Assembly: GCF_000720175.1 (NCBI RefSeq)
Contig: NZ_JOIX01000038.1
Location: 1-64,000, forward strand
DNA: 64,000 nucleotides
Direction: 5' to 3'
Source: Streptomyces sp. NRRL S-337
GTDB taxonomy: Bacteria > Actinomycetota > Actinomycetes > Streptomycetales > Streptomycetaceae
Of this stretch, positions 1 to 7,598 are shown in pieces. The notes beneath the pieces are model-generated. The model was given only the letters and a program-made list of their open reading frames with translations. It made no database searches and was not told where the DNA came from. The position numbers and the translations under genes were made by a program. The stretch's first letter is position 1. Each line of letters starts with the position of its first letter.

Positions 1-1055
1 TCGCGGGCGTCACCGACGATCGGCACGTCAGCGGCGCGGTTCTTGCCGATCTCGGCCGGGTCGATGTCGGCGTGCACGACCTTGGCGTACGGCGCGAAGC
101 TGTCCAGCTTGCCGGTGACGCGGTCGTCGAACCGGGCACCCAACGCGACGATCAGGTCGGCCTTCTGCAGCGAGGTAACCGCGGCCACCGAGCCGTGCAT
201 GCCGGGCATGCCCAGGTGCTGCGGGTGAGTGTCGGGAAATGAGCCCAGCGCCATCAGCGTGGTGGTGACGGGCGCGCCGATCAGCTCGGCGAGCACCTTC
301 AGCTCGCTCGTCGCACCGGCCTTCATCACGCCGCCGCCGACGTAGAGCACCGGGCGCTTGGACTCGGCGATCAGCCGGGCGGCCTCACGGATCTGCTTGG
401 CGCGCGGCTTGGTCACCGGGCGGTAGCCGGGCAGGTCGGTGTGCGGCGGCCAGGAGAACACCGTCTTCGCCTGCAGGGCGTCCTTGGCGATGTCCACCAG
501 GACCGGGCCCGGACGCCCCGTCGAGGCGATGTGGAACGCCTCGGAGATCATCCGCGGGATCTCCGCCGCATCCTTGACCAGGAAATTGTGCTTCGTGATC
601 GGCATCGTAATGCCGTAGATGTCGGCTTCCTGGAAGGCATCGGTCCCGATGAGGTTCGTGCCCACCTGACCCGTGATCGCCACCAGCGGCACCGAATCCA
701 TGTGCGCATCGGCGATTGGAGTGACCAGGTTAGTCGCACCGGGGCCCGAGGTCGCCATGCAGACGCCGACCTTGCCGGTGGCCTGCGCATAACCGGTGGC
801 TGCATGACCTGCGCCCTGCTCATGGCGGGCCAAGACGTGCCGGACCTTCGAGGAATCCATCAAGGGGTCGTACGCCGGCAGGATCGCACCGCCGGGAATG
901 CCGAACACGGTGTCGGCCCCGACCTCCTCCAGCGAGCGAATGAGGGCCTGCGCACCCGTGACATGCTCAACGGCGCTCGTCACAGAATTGGTGTGCTGTC
1001 TTGCGATGCGATCCTGCAGCTGCGATTCGGGGAGCCAAGCGGCCTGCTCAGTCAT
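1..1055 (-). CDS. ilvB: acetolactate synthase large subunit, 3' end missing
   Basis: The gene encodes the ThDP-dependent enzyme that condenses pyruvate (or 2-oxobutyrate) at the first committed step of valine, leucine and isoleucine synthesis. About 351 residues are visible before the window edge cuts the gene. After a 35-residue leader the N-terminal ThDP domain is seen, with [14 protein letters not shown], the catalytic glutamate in [14 protein letters not shown], and SGPGATNL. The start of the central domain ([13 protein letters not shown]) follows. ATG at 1055 is preceded by GAGAAG. It lies in the same direction as the small gene at 1105-1272 and the VlmA-like gene, so a dedicated copy feeding a branched-chain amine precursor is a reasonable inference. 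A resistant-target role is a second possibility. Confidence 0.93.
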   Translation of the reverse strand, partial: MTEQAAWLPESQLQDRIARQHTNSVTSAVEHVTGAQALIRSLEEVGADTVFGIPGGAILPAYDPLMDSSKVRHVLARHEQGAGHAATGYAQATGKVGVCMATSGPGATNLVTPIADAHMDSVPLVAITGQVGTNLIGTDAFQEADIYGITMPITKHNFLVKDAAEIPRMISEAFHIASTGRPGPVLVDIAKDALQAKTVFSWPPHTDLPGYRPVTKPRAKQIREAARLIAESKRPVLYVGGGVMKAGATSELKVLAELIGAPVTTTLMALGSFPDTHPQHLGMPGMHGSVAAVTSLQKADLIVALGARFDDRVTGKLDSFAPYAKVVHADIDPAEIGKNRAADVPIVGDAR

Positions 1056-1104
1056 CAACTGTCTCTTCTCGGGTCACTGGCCAAAGTCCTGCGGAGGCGT
1101 ACTC

Positions 1105-1272
1105 CTAGCTGGCGTCCGCGGCCAGGAGGACATCCAGACGGTGCAGCGCCTGATCCGCGCCGGCTGCAACCTCGGCGTTGTCCGGATCGCCGCACAGCTG
1201 GATGAAGTACTCGGCAAGGCGCTCCTGGGTTTCCTTGACTGAGCCGTCTACAGGGGCAGGGTTGGTGGTCAC
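1105..1272 (-). CDS. small 55-aa protein between ilvB and vlmA-like gene
   Basis: GTG start at 1272 follows GGGAGAC at normal spacing, and the frame runs 55 codons to TAG. The protein starts VTTNPAPVDGSVKETQ and continues as a predicted amphipathic helical segment (ERLAEYFIQL, then an Ala/Asp-rich stretch) with a single cysteine in IQLCGDPDN. There is no signal peptide or membrane segment. It is not a family I recognise. It sits between the VlmA-like gene and ilvB in the same orientation with gaps of about 50 nt on each side, so it is probably co-transcribed with them. It could be a small accessory subunit of one of the biosynthetic enzymes, but nothing in the sequence proves this. Confidence 0.65.
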   Translation of the reverse strand: MTTNPAPVDGSVKETQERLAEYFIQLCGDPDNAEVAAGADQALHRLDVLLAADAS

Positions 1273-1323
1273 GGGGAGTCTCCCTTTCTCGGGCTCTGGA
1301 ACATTCGAACGTGGAAGGCGAGG

Positions 1324-2337
1324 TCACATGGCGTTTGCAGCACGCCAGATGTGCACGAAGCCTTCAGCGCTCGCCTGTTCGGGGAAGGCCGCGTACTCGG
1401 TGAGGATCAGGCTCTGATTCCACTTGTCCTTGTAGGCCAGCTGGGAAGAGGCGGGGTAGACCACCTGGTTCTCCCACAGGTAGTGCATCAGCCACTTGAA
1501 TCCGAGACTGTGGCCAGAGACCTCCCGGCTGTCGCTAAGGCTGGTGAAGGGGGTGAACCCAAAGTGCAGCCAGGGGGTGCCTTCTTCGCGGAACACGTCG
1601 ATGGCGGCCTTGTTGATGGCTTCCATAACGCCGGCTGGACTGTCCGGGAGGCGACGGCTCAGGTCGTGCATCCAGCCGGGGTTCGAGCCGTAGACCGGCG
1701 AGTAGGAGACATAGCCGATGGCCTTGCCGTCGATGTGTCCAATGAACAGACGCCGGTGCTTTTGCATCTCTCCGCCGGTTTGCCCGACCAGGTACTCCAG
1801 TGGGCGTGCGCCTTCGCCTTTGAGAGGGAGCCAGCGTCGGTTGATGTCGTCGACACCTTCCTTCCACTGCTCGTAATCGGCCTCGACGATCGTCAGCCCA
1901 CTGCGCAGCGCGCGCGAGATCTTGTTCCGGAGCTGCATGTAGCGAGACCCGGCAAGCGTGAACGTGGTCAGGTCGACGGCGTAGGAGGCTCCCACCTGGT
2001 TCACCGTGAAGCCGTGCTGCGAGTAGATCTGTGCATCACGGGCCTGCAGCTGGATCGCCGCGAGCTTCCGGCCGCTTGTGCGCGCGAATTCAGCGAAGCT
2101 CTGCATCAGGTCCGCATATGACTCGTCTGGCGCGAAGGGCCCGCCGAACTGGATCAGGTACTCGCCGGCGGGGCGGTACACGACAACGCCGGGGCGGCCG
2201 GGTAGCGCGAAATACGAATTCCCTTGGTTGACGGCCAGGAATGAACTCGGATTCTCTGCCTGCGAATATTTCTGGATCGCGTCGAGAACATACTCGACTG
2301 GCACGTCTGACGTGCCCGGAATCGTGACCTCAACCAT
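1324..2337 (-). CDS. vlmA: VlmA-like aminoacyl (seryl) transferase, LPG-synthase C-terminal/DUF2156 fold
   Basis: The 337-aa protein resembles the C-terminal double-GNAT domain of lysylphosphatidylglycerol synthases (DUF2156), which move an aminoacyl group from tRNA. Visible motifs include LIQFGGPFAP, an RNKISRALRSG helix, HIDGKAIGYVSYSPV and DLSRRLPDSPAGVMEAI. In valanimycin biosynthesis VlmA transfers serine from seryl-tRNA to isobutylhydroxylamine, and the surrounding N-hydroxylase, reductase and decarboxylase genes make the same role likely here. I chose ATG 2337 because AAGGAG lies 9 nt upstream; the 30 codons before it look non-coding. It is transcribed divergently from the N-hydroxylase gene, with SARP-type repeats between. 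The amino acid used cannot be read from sequence, and no seryl-tRNA synthetase is in view. Confidence 0.8.
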   Translation of the reverse strand: MVEVTIPGTSDVPVEYVLDAIQKYSQAENPSSFLAVNQGNSYFALPGRPGVVVYRPAGEYLIQFGGPFAPDESYADLMQSFAEFARTSGRKLAAIQLQARDAQIYSQHGFTVNQVGASYAVDLTTFTLAGSRYMQLRNKISRALRSGLTIVEADYEQWKEGVDDINRRWLPLKGEGARPLEYLVGQTGGEMQKHRRLFIGHIDGKAIGYVSYSPVYGSNPGWMHDLSRRLPDSPAGVMEAINKAAIDVFREEGTPWLHFGFTPFTSLSDSREVSGHSLGFKWLMHYLWENQVVYPASSQLAYKDKWNQSLILTEYAAFPEQASAEGFVHIWRAANAM

Positions 2338-2484
2338 TATATGGGACTCCTTGCCTGAGGGAGTGGTGGACCGGGCCCTCTTCGGCCGGTCGCCCCGGCC
2401 ATGCCGGGAAGGGCAACGCCGTGGCACATCATGCGCTCGCCGTTAGTTTCATGCAATGTCGGTGAAGGCAAGCACGTTGCTCGC

Positions 2485-2572
2485 GTCAGATAGATGTCAA
2501 CTTCACGTCAGAGCACATGGCCTGACCAGTCAACAAGAACCGCATCAGGAAGATGTCAGGAGGAGATCAGAG
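2485..2572 (+). promoter_or_regulatory. two triplets of 11-bp-spaced heptamers (SARP-type binding sites)
   Basis: In the 368-bp divergent gap, GTCAGAT, GTCAACT and GTCAGAG begin at 2485, 2496 and 2507. ATCAGGA, GTCAGGA and ATCAGAG begin at 2544, 2555 and 2566. Both sets are exactly 11 bp apart, about one DNA turn, as known for SARP activators. A further GTCAACA is at 2529. The second set sits upstream of the N-hydroxylase operon, with a short AT-rich stretch (GTAATC, GTGATATTC) after it where a -10 element could lie. The SARP gene at 13506-14321 is the obvious candidate activator. Confidence 0.6.
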
Positions 2573-2705
2573 AAGCGTGTCACCGTAATCACGGTGATAT
2601 TCACGAGAAGAGCGGCGCGTACACAGCCAGCGCGGTTCTTCCTGATCTTCCCGAGTTCTTAGAACACGGACATTGGACTCCCCGAAACGCTGGAGGCACT
2701 CCCAG

Positions 2706-3845
2706 ATGCGGTCTCTCGACATTGCGCGCGACACCTGCGAACGTCACCATCCAGGGTTGCTCAAGGCTCTGGATGCGATACCGATGCAGGAGCGGGAGTC
2801 GGCTGCCAGCCCCGTTCTCGACATCTTCCGTGAACACGGCGGAGCGGCACTTCTGGTCCCAAAGGAATACGGTGGCATCGGCGCCGACGCGCTGGACGCG
2901 GTCCGCGTCACACGCGCCCTGGGCGCCTACTCGCCATCGCTGGCGGCCGCTGCCACGATGCACAACTTCACCGTTGCCATGCTCTTCGCCCTCACCGACC
3001 GGGTCGTCCCGCCGACGGAGGCACAGAACGAGCTGCTCTCCCGCATCGCGCCTGAGGGCATGCTGCTGGCGTCGGGCTGGGCAGAGGGCCGCACCCAGCA
3101 GGACATCCTCAACCCCGCGGTGTCCGCCACCGCGGTCGAGGACGGCTTTCTCCTAAACGGGGCGAAGAAGCCTTGCAGCCTCTCGCGGTCAATGGACCTG
3201 CTCACCGCCAGCGTAACCGTGCCGGCTCCCGACGGCGGCGAGCCCTCACTGGCCGTGCTGCTGATCCCTGCCAAGTCCGAGGGGATCTCCGTGCACCCCT
3301 TCTGGGAGAGCCCAGTCCTGGCCGCCGCCCAGAGCGAGGAGGTACGGCTGAAGGATGTCCACGTCCCGGAGCACCTGATCATCCGCGGTACCCCGGACGA
3401 TCCCGACCGCCTGGATGACCTGCAGACAGCCACCTTTGTGTGGTTCGAGCTGCTCATCACCTCCGCGTACGTGGGCGCCGCAAGCGCTCTGACCGAGTTG
3501 GTCATGCAGCGTGAGCGGGGCAGCATCACCGATCGGGCGGCTGTGGGGATCCTCCTAGAGTCCGCCGTCGGGCTGACCGAAGGGACGGCCCGTGCCGTGC
3601 GCGACGGAGTCGCCGGCGAGGACGCCGTCGCTGCTGCTCTCACCGCACGCTTCGCCATTCAAAAGGCATTGGGTGCCATCTCCGAACAGGCGGTGGAGCT
3701 CCTGGGCGGCATCGCCTTCATCAAGTCACCCGAGGTTGCCTACCTCTCTTCGGCCCTCCACCCGCTTGCCTTCCACCCGCCCGGCAGGACCAGTTCCTCG
3801 CCGCACCTGGTCGAGTACTTCAACGGCGGTCCGCTCCAGATCTGA
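2706..3845 (+). CDS. vlmH: VlmH-like flavin-dependent amine N-hydroxylase (acyl-CoA dehydrogenase fold)
   Basis: The 379-aa protein has the acyl-CoA dehydrogenase fold: an N-terminal helical domain (VPKEYGGIGADALD), a middle beta domain (DGFLLNGAKKPCSLSRSMD) and a C-terminal helical bundle ending EYFNGG. Group D flavin monooxygenases such as isobutylamine N-hydroxylase VlmH share it. They use reduced flavin from a separate reductase, here the gene at 4373-4945. The catalytic glutamate used by true acyl-CoA dehydrogenases is not obvious. ATG 2706 is preceded by GGAGG at 10 nt; an in-frame TTG at 2673 has poorer support. It is the first gene of a six-gene rightward run and should convert the decarboxylase product to the hydroxylamine. 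Confidence 0.82.
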   Translation: MRSLDIARDTCERHHPGLLKALDAIPMQERESAASPVLDIFREHGGAALLVPKEYGGIGADALDAVRVTRALGAYSPSLAAAATMHNFTVAMLFALTDRVVPPTEAQNELLSRIAPEGMLLASGWAEGRTQQDILNPAVSATAVEDGFLLNGAKKPCSLSRSMDLLTASVTVPAPDGGEPSLAVLLIPAKSEGISVHPFWESPVLAAAQSEEVRLKDVHVPEHLIIRGTPDDPDRLDDLQTATFVWFELLITSAYVGAASALTELVMQRERGSITDRAAVGILLESAVGLTEGTARAVRDGVAGEDAVAAALTARFAIQKALGAISEQAVELLGGIAFIKSPEVAYLSSALHPLAFHPPGRTSSSPHLVEYFNGGPLQI

Positions 3846-3878
3846 TCCGTTACTGCCCTCACGCTGAGTGGAGCACCC

Positions 3879-4376
3879 ATGGACCAAGTTAACTCCTTCG
3901 AATCACCCGCCACCATGCGCCTGCACCGAGCCGAGTACCTGGTCGGCCTCGCCGTCTCTTTGGTGCTGTTCATCGTCCACATCGGCGAGGTGCGCTGGCT
4001 GCCGGCCATCATCCTGTTCGCCTACATCGACCTCATCGGCTACATACCCGGCGCGATCGCGTACCGCCGCAGCCCGGACAAGAAGATCCACAAGGGCTTC
4101 TACGTCTCCTACAACCTGATGCACAGCCTGATAACCCAAGGAGCCGTGGCCGGGCTGTGGATCTGGCTGAGCGGCCCGGAATGGGCCCTGCTGGTGATCC
4201 CGATCCATCTGTTCGCCGACCGGGGCATCTTCGGCAACTTCCTCAAGCCGTTCGCCCTTCCCTACGAGCCGGTCCCCAACGAGGAATTCGCGCGGCTTTC
4301 CCACCAGTTGTTCGGCAAGCCCCGGCCGGCCGCAGCCGCTCGTGCCGCCACGCCTACCGCAGGCTCCACGCAATGA
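3879..4376 (+). CDS. vlmO: VlmO-like small integral membrane protein
   Basis: The 165-aa protein has about four hydrophobic segments (YLVGLAVSLVLFIVHI, LPAIILFAYIDLIGYI, a third around GAVAGLWIWL and a fourth around WALLVIPIHLF). Conserved-looking polar motifs lie at the membrane edge: SYNLMHS, and HLFADRGIFGN. This YN-x-x-H plus H-x3-DR pattern resembles the DUF4260 type of membrane protein and the VlmO component of azoxy clusters, which is thought to act in N-N bond formation. GTGGAG precedes ATG 3879, and the stop overlaps the next start as ATGA, showing translational coupling to the flavin reductase. The assignment rests mainly on context; the specific reaction is inferred. Confidence 0.62.
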   Translation: MDQVNSFESPATMRLHRAEYLVGLAVSLVLFIVHIGEVRWLPAIILFAYIDLIGYIPGAIAYRRSPDKKIHKGFYVSYNLMHSLITQGAVAGLWIWLSGPEWALLVIPIHLFADRGIFGNFLKPFALPYEPVPNEEFARLSHQLFGKPRPAAAARAATPTAGSTQ

Positions 4377-4945
4377 CCTCCAGCCTCGTCCAGGACGACA
4401 CGGCAACGCAGGCCCGAGCGCTGCGAGGCATCTCCCGGCGCCTGCCTACCGGGGTGGCCGTCCTGACTACCGCGCATCAGGAGGCAGTGCACGGCGCGAC
4501 CGTCTCCACTGTGAGCGTGATCTCGCAGCACCCGCTCCGCCTGGGCATCAGTCTGCGGCACGGCTCTTTCATGAGCGGCCTGATCCAGCGCAGCGGACAG
4601 TGCATGGTCAACGTGCTCTCCTCGCGGCAAGCCCTGTTGGCCGACTGGTTCGCCAATCCCGACCGCCCCCGCGGAGTCCGCCAGTTCGACCTGGTCAAAA
4701 CGCAGGCCGATGAAGCCACCGGCATCCCGGTGCTGCAGGAGGCGCTCGCCTGCTTCTCCTGCCGCCTGACCGATCACATGGTGCTGGGGGACAGCGATGA
4801 CCTGCTGGTCACCGAGGTCCTCCGCGCCGAAGCCAGGCCCGGCCGCCCGCTGGTGAATTTCGACGGCCAGCTGCACGACGTCGAATTCCGCGAAGTGGAC
4901 CGACGTCAGGGCTGGCGTGCTGGCGCCATGACCACTCTCGATTAA
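4373..4945 (+). CDS. vlmR: VlmR-like flavin reductase
   Basis: The 190-aa protein belongs to the flavin-reductase-like, FMN-binding split-barrel family. Visible motifs are the N-terminal RRLPTGVAVLTT and HGATVSTVSVISQHPLRLGISLR segments, then MVNVLSSRQALLADWFA. The family uses NAD(P)H to make free reduced flavin for a partner monooxygenase. ATG 4373 overlaps the stop of the VlmO-like gene (ATGA), so the two are coupled. An earlier in-frame ATG at 4157 lies inside the previous gene and is rejected. With the N-hydroxylase gene three positions away it forms a standard two-component monooxygenase pair, as VlmH/VlmR do in valanimycin synthesis. Confidence 0.85.
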   Translation: MTSSLVQDDTATQARALRGISRRLPTGVAVLTTAHQEAVHGATVSTVSVISQHPLRLGISLRHGSFMSGLIQRSGQCMVNVLSSRQALLADWFANPDRPRGVRQFDLVKTQADEATGIPVLQEALACFSCRLTDHMVLGDSDDLLVTEVLRAEARPGRPLVNFDGQLHDVEFREVDRRQGWRAGAMTTLD

Positions 4946-4988
4946 CGCCCTATCCAGGACCAAGTACGCATCGAACAGGGAGAACCCC

Positions 4989-5966
4989 ATGACGACCTCC
5001 ATTCCGCCCGAGACCGACTGGGACCAGGCGCCCGGACTGCTTGACGGCGCGATGAACCTGGACCTCACCGCCGAGCAGTGCAACCTGGCCTACTGGCTGC
5101 GCGGCGTTGCCCAGGGCACTCTGAAGGACCGTGCGGAGACCGGGCATACCACCGATGAGCCCACCCCGGAGCACATGCGCACCGACGGGCCCCTTCGCGA
5201 CGCCCAGATGCTCGAGCTGGGCTGCCGCTCGGTGGCTGAGGAACAGGGCACCCGGGCACTGGCGCACTACGTAGTGGGTGCCACCAACGTCGAAGAAATG
5301 GACTTCTTCGCCACCCAGCTGATCGACGAAGCCCGGCACTCCATGGTCTTCCGTAACCACCTGGTCGAGATGGGCGTGCCCGCCGACCAGTTGCACTCCA
5401 CCATCGCGAAGCTCTCCGTGGACTACCGACGCGAGGTCCTCGACCCCATACTTGACTTCGCTGTACGGGCCGTGCGCGACGAGGGTGACTTCATCGGTGC
5501 AGTCGCGGTCTTCACCATCATCATCGAAGGGGTCCTGGCTCCGGCGGCCGAGCTCAGCGAGCGCAAGTGGAACGTCATCGACCCCGCAGCCAGCGCCATC
5601 GCCCGCGGCGCCGCCATCGATGAGATCCGCCACCTCACTGTGGGCAGCTCCATCGTCCGCCGGCACCTGCAGAAGTACCCCGACTCCCGCGGCCGGCTGA
5701 TGGACATCATCAAGCGCGGCAGGGAACTGTGGGACGACATCCCGGACAAGAAGTACATCATGGAGCGGGAGCACCTCTTCCAGGACGGCATGCACCAGCA
5801 CGCCGCCCTCATCGGTGACTATGAGGTCTGGCCGGACAAGCGCCTGCTGGAGACCACCGCGGAGGAGCGCTACCACATGGCGGAGCGCTGGACGGACAAG
5901 ATGGCCGCCGCGCGCCTGGAGTACATGGGCCTGCCCGAGGCCGTCGAGATCCTCCGGCTGACGTAG
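4989..5966 (+). CDS. vlmB: VlmB-like ferritin-like diiron protein
   Basis: The 325-aa all-helical protein shows ferritin-like diiron ligands: a glutamate in SVAEEQGTRALAHY, LIDEARHSMVF (E-x2-H), a further glutamate in FTIIIEGVLAPAAE, and AAIDEIRHLTVG (second E-x2-H). Such proteins activate oxygen at two irons to hydroxylate, desaturate or N-oxygenate substrates. In azoxy clusters the VlmB-type protein is a candidate for the oxidation that yields the azoxy group; that is inference, not shown here. GGGAGA precedes ATG 4989. The gap to the flavin reductase is 43 nt, so it belongs to the same operon. Confidence 0.72.
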   Translation: MTTSIPPETDWDQAPGLLDGAMNLDLTAEQCNLAYWLRGVAQGTLKDRAETGHTTDEPTPEHMRTDGPLRDAQMLELGCRSVAEEQGTRALAHYVVGATNVEEMDFFATQLIDEARHSMVFRNHLVEMGVPADQLHSTIAKLSVDYRREVLDPILDFAVRAVRDEGDFIGAVAVFTIIIEGVLAPAAELSERKWNVIDPAASAIARGAAIDEIRHLTVGSSIVRRHLQKYPDSRGRLMDIIKRGRELWDDIPDKKYIMEREHLFQDGMHQHAALIGDYEVWPDKRLLETTAEERYHMAERWTDKMAAARLEYMGLPEAVEILRLT

Positions 5967-6045
5967 AGCTCTGGCGGACCGGACCGGCCGCTGCCCCGCA
6001 CGACGGGACAGTGGCTGGCCCCCACCCCTGATGCAGGAGAAGACC

Positions 6046-7554
6046 ATGTCCGGCAGGCCCGGCCCCGCGCAGGACGAGCAGTTCCAGCGCACCCTGACTA
6101 CCTCGAAGATCGTGTTCATCATCATCGCCGCTGCCGCGCCACTGGCCGCGATGATCTTCACAGTGCCGCTCTCCTTCGCGCTCGGCACCGGTCCCGGCGT
6201 CCCCGCCATGTTCCTCTTCGCCGGACTCACCCTGCTGTGCTTCACGTCCGGATACACCGCCATCGTCCGCCGGATCAGCAGCGTGGGCGGCTTCTACAGC
6301 CACATCGCACACGGCCTGGGCCGCCCCCTGGCTGCCGGTGCAGGCTTCATCGCCGTCATCTCCTACAACGCCGCCACCGTCGGCGTTCTGGGGGCCTTCG
6401 CCTACTTCACCCAGAACGTGGCCGACGCCCACGGGCTGCACCTGCCATGGGTTCTTTGGGCCTCGGTGGGCATGCTTGCCATCGCGCTGCTCGGCTACCG
6501 TGACGCCGAGCTCAGCGCCCGCCTGCTGGCCTTCTGCATGATCTGCGAGATAGCGATCCTGCTCGCGCTAGACGCCGTGGTCTTGGTCCGCCACGGTGCG
6601 GCCGCTCTTCCCCCCTCCGTCTTCGCGCCGCACACCGTCCTCGCCCCGGGCATCGGTGTCTCCGTCATGTTCGGATTCGCCTCCTTCCTGGGTTTCGAAT
6701 CAGCCGCGCTCTACGGCGAGGAAGCCAAGCAGCCCCGCCGCAGCGTGCCCAGAGCCATCGTCATCGCTGTCCTGTCAGTGGCGGCGCTCTACGCCTTCAC
6801 TAGCTGGGTCGCCGCCGGCGCCCTGGGGCCCGAGCACGTCCGCGCGCAGGCAACCCGGCACCTGGGCGACCTCTTCTTCGGCCTTAGCAACACCTACCTG
6901 GGCCACCCCGCCACCGTCATCATGCAGATCCTTCTCTGCACCAGTCTGTTCGCCAGCTGGCTGGCCCTGCACAACGCGGCCAACCGCTATATGTACGCCC
7001 TCGGTCGGGACCGGCTCCTGCCCGGGTGGCTACACGCCCTTCACCCACAGCACAGGTCCGTCCATCGCGCCAGCCTCATCCAGACCCTCTTCAGCGCGCT
7101 GGCAGTCGCGGGTTTCGCAGCAGCCGGGCTCGACCCGTACGTGAACATGTCGACCAGCATGCTGGGCCTGGGCACCCTCGGCATCATCGTGCTGCAGGCC
7201 CTTGCCTCCCTGGCCGTCTGGAGCTACTTCCGTCGTCGCCCCCATCACTGGTGGCACACGGCAATCGCCCCCGTCCTCGGCGCGCTTGGACTGATCATCG
7301 CCGCTGCGCTCGTGATGTGGAACTACGACATCTTGACCGGCACCACCAGCCCCGCCGTCAGCGCCCTCCCATGGATCCTGCCCATTGCCGCGGCAGCCGG
7401 AATCGCCTACGCATACCGGCTCCGCCGAGCGCATCCACACCGCTACACGCATCTGGGTGGCATCCAACCAACACCCTCACCAACCACACACCCCTCGAAT
7501 GCGCCGGACCAGGCGCGGGCGTCCCAGCCCGACCGGCACCAGACAATCCACTGA
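6046..7554 (+). CDS. APC-family amino-acid permease
   Basis: The 502-aa protein has about 12 to 14 hydrophobic segments and the signature features of the amino acid-polyamine-organocation family: TTSKIVFIIIAAAAPLAAM at TM1, SVGGFYSHIAHGLGRPLA, and GFASFLGFESAALYGEEA in the TM6 region. AGGAG lies 6 nt before ATG 6046; the ATG at 6031 overlaps that ribosome site and is less likely. It probably imports an amino acid precursor, or exports an amine or product, for the cluster. It lies 79 nt after the diiron gene and 44 nt before the decarboxylase. The substrate cannot be read from the sequence. Confidence 0.85.
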   Translation: MSGRPGPAQDEQFQRTLTTSKIVFIIIAAAAPLAAMIFTVPLSFALGTGPGVPAMFLFAGLTLLCFTSGYTAIVRRISSVGGFYSHIAHGLGRPLAAGAGFIAVISYNAATVGVLGAFAYFTQNVADAHGLHLPWVLWASVGMLAIALLGYRDAELSARLLAFCMICEIAILLALDAVVLVRHGAAALPPSVFAPHTVLAPGIGVSVMFGFASFLGFESAALYGEEAKQPRRSVPRAIVIAVLSVAALYAFTSWVAAGALGPEHVRAQATRHLGDLFFGLSNTYLGHPATVIMQILLCTSLFASWLALHNAANRYMYALGRDRLLPGWLHALHPQHRSVHRASLIQTLFSALAVAGFAAAGLDPYVNMSTSMLGLGTLGIIVLQALASLAVWSYFRRRPHHWWHTAIAPVLGALGLIIAAALVMWNYDILTGTTSPAVSALPWILPIAAAAGIAYAYRLRRAHPHRYTHLGGIQPTPSPTTHPSNAPDQARASQPDRHQTIH

Positions 7555-7598
7555 CGTCCGTCGCCGACTTCCGCGCCCGCAGCGAAAGGAACTGCCAG

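Noticed and set aside
7026..7598. N-terminal extension of the decarboxylase to 7026
   Set aside because: It overlaps the permease gene in another frame and reads as low-complexity; the ribosome site supports ATG 7599.
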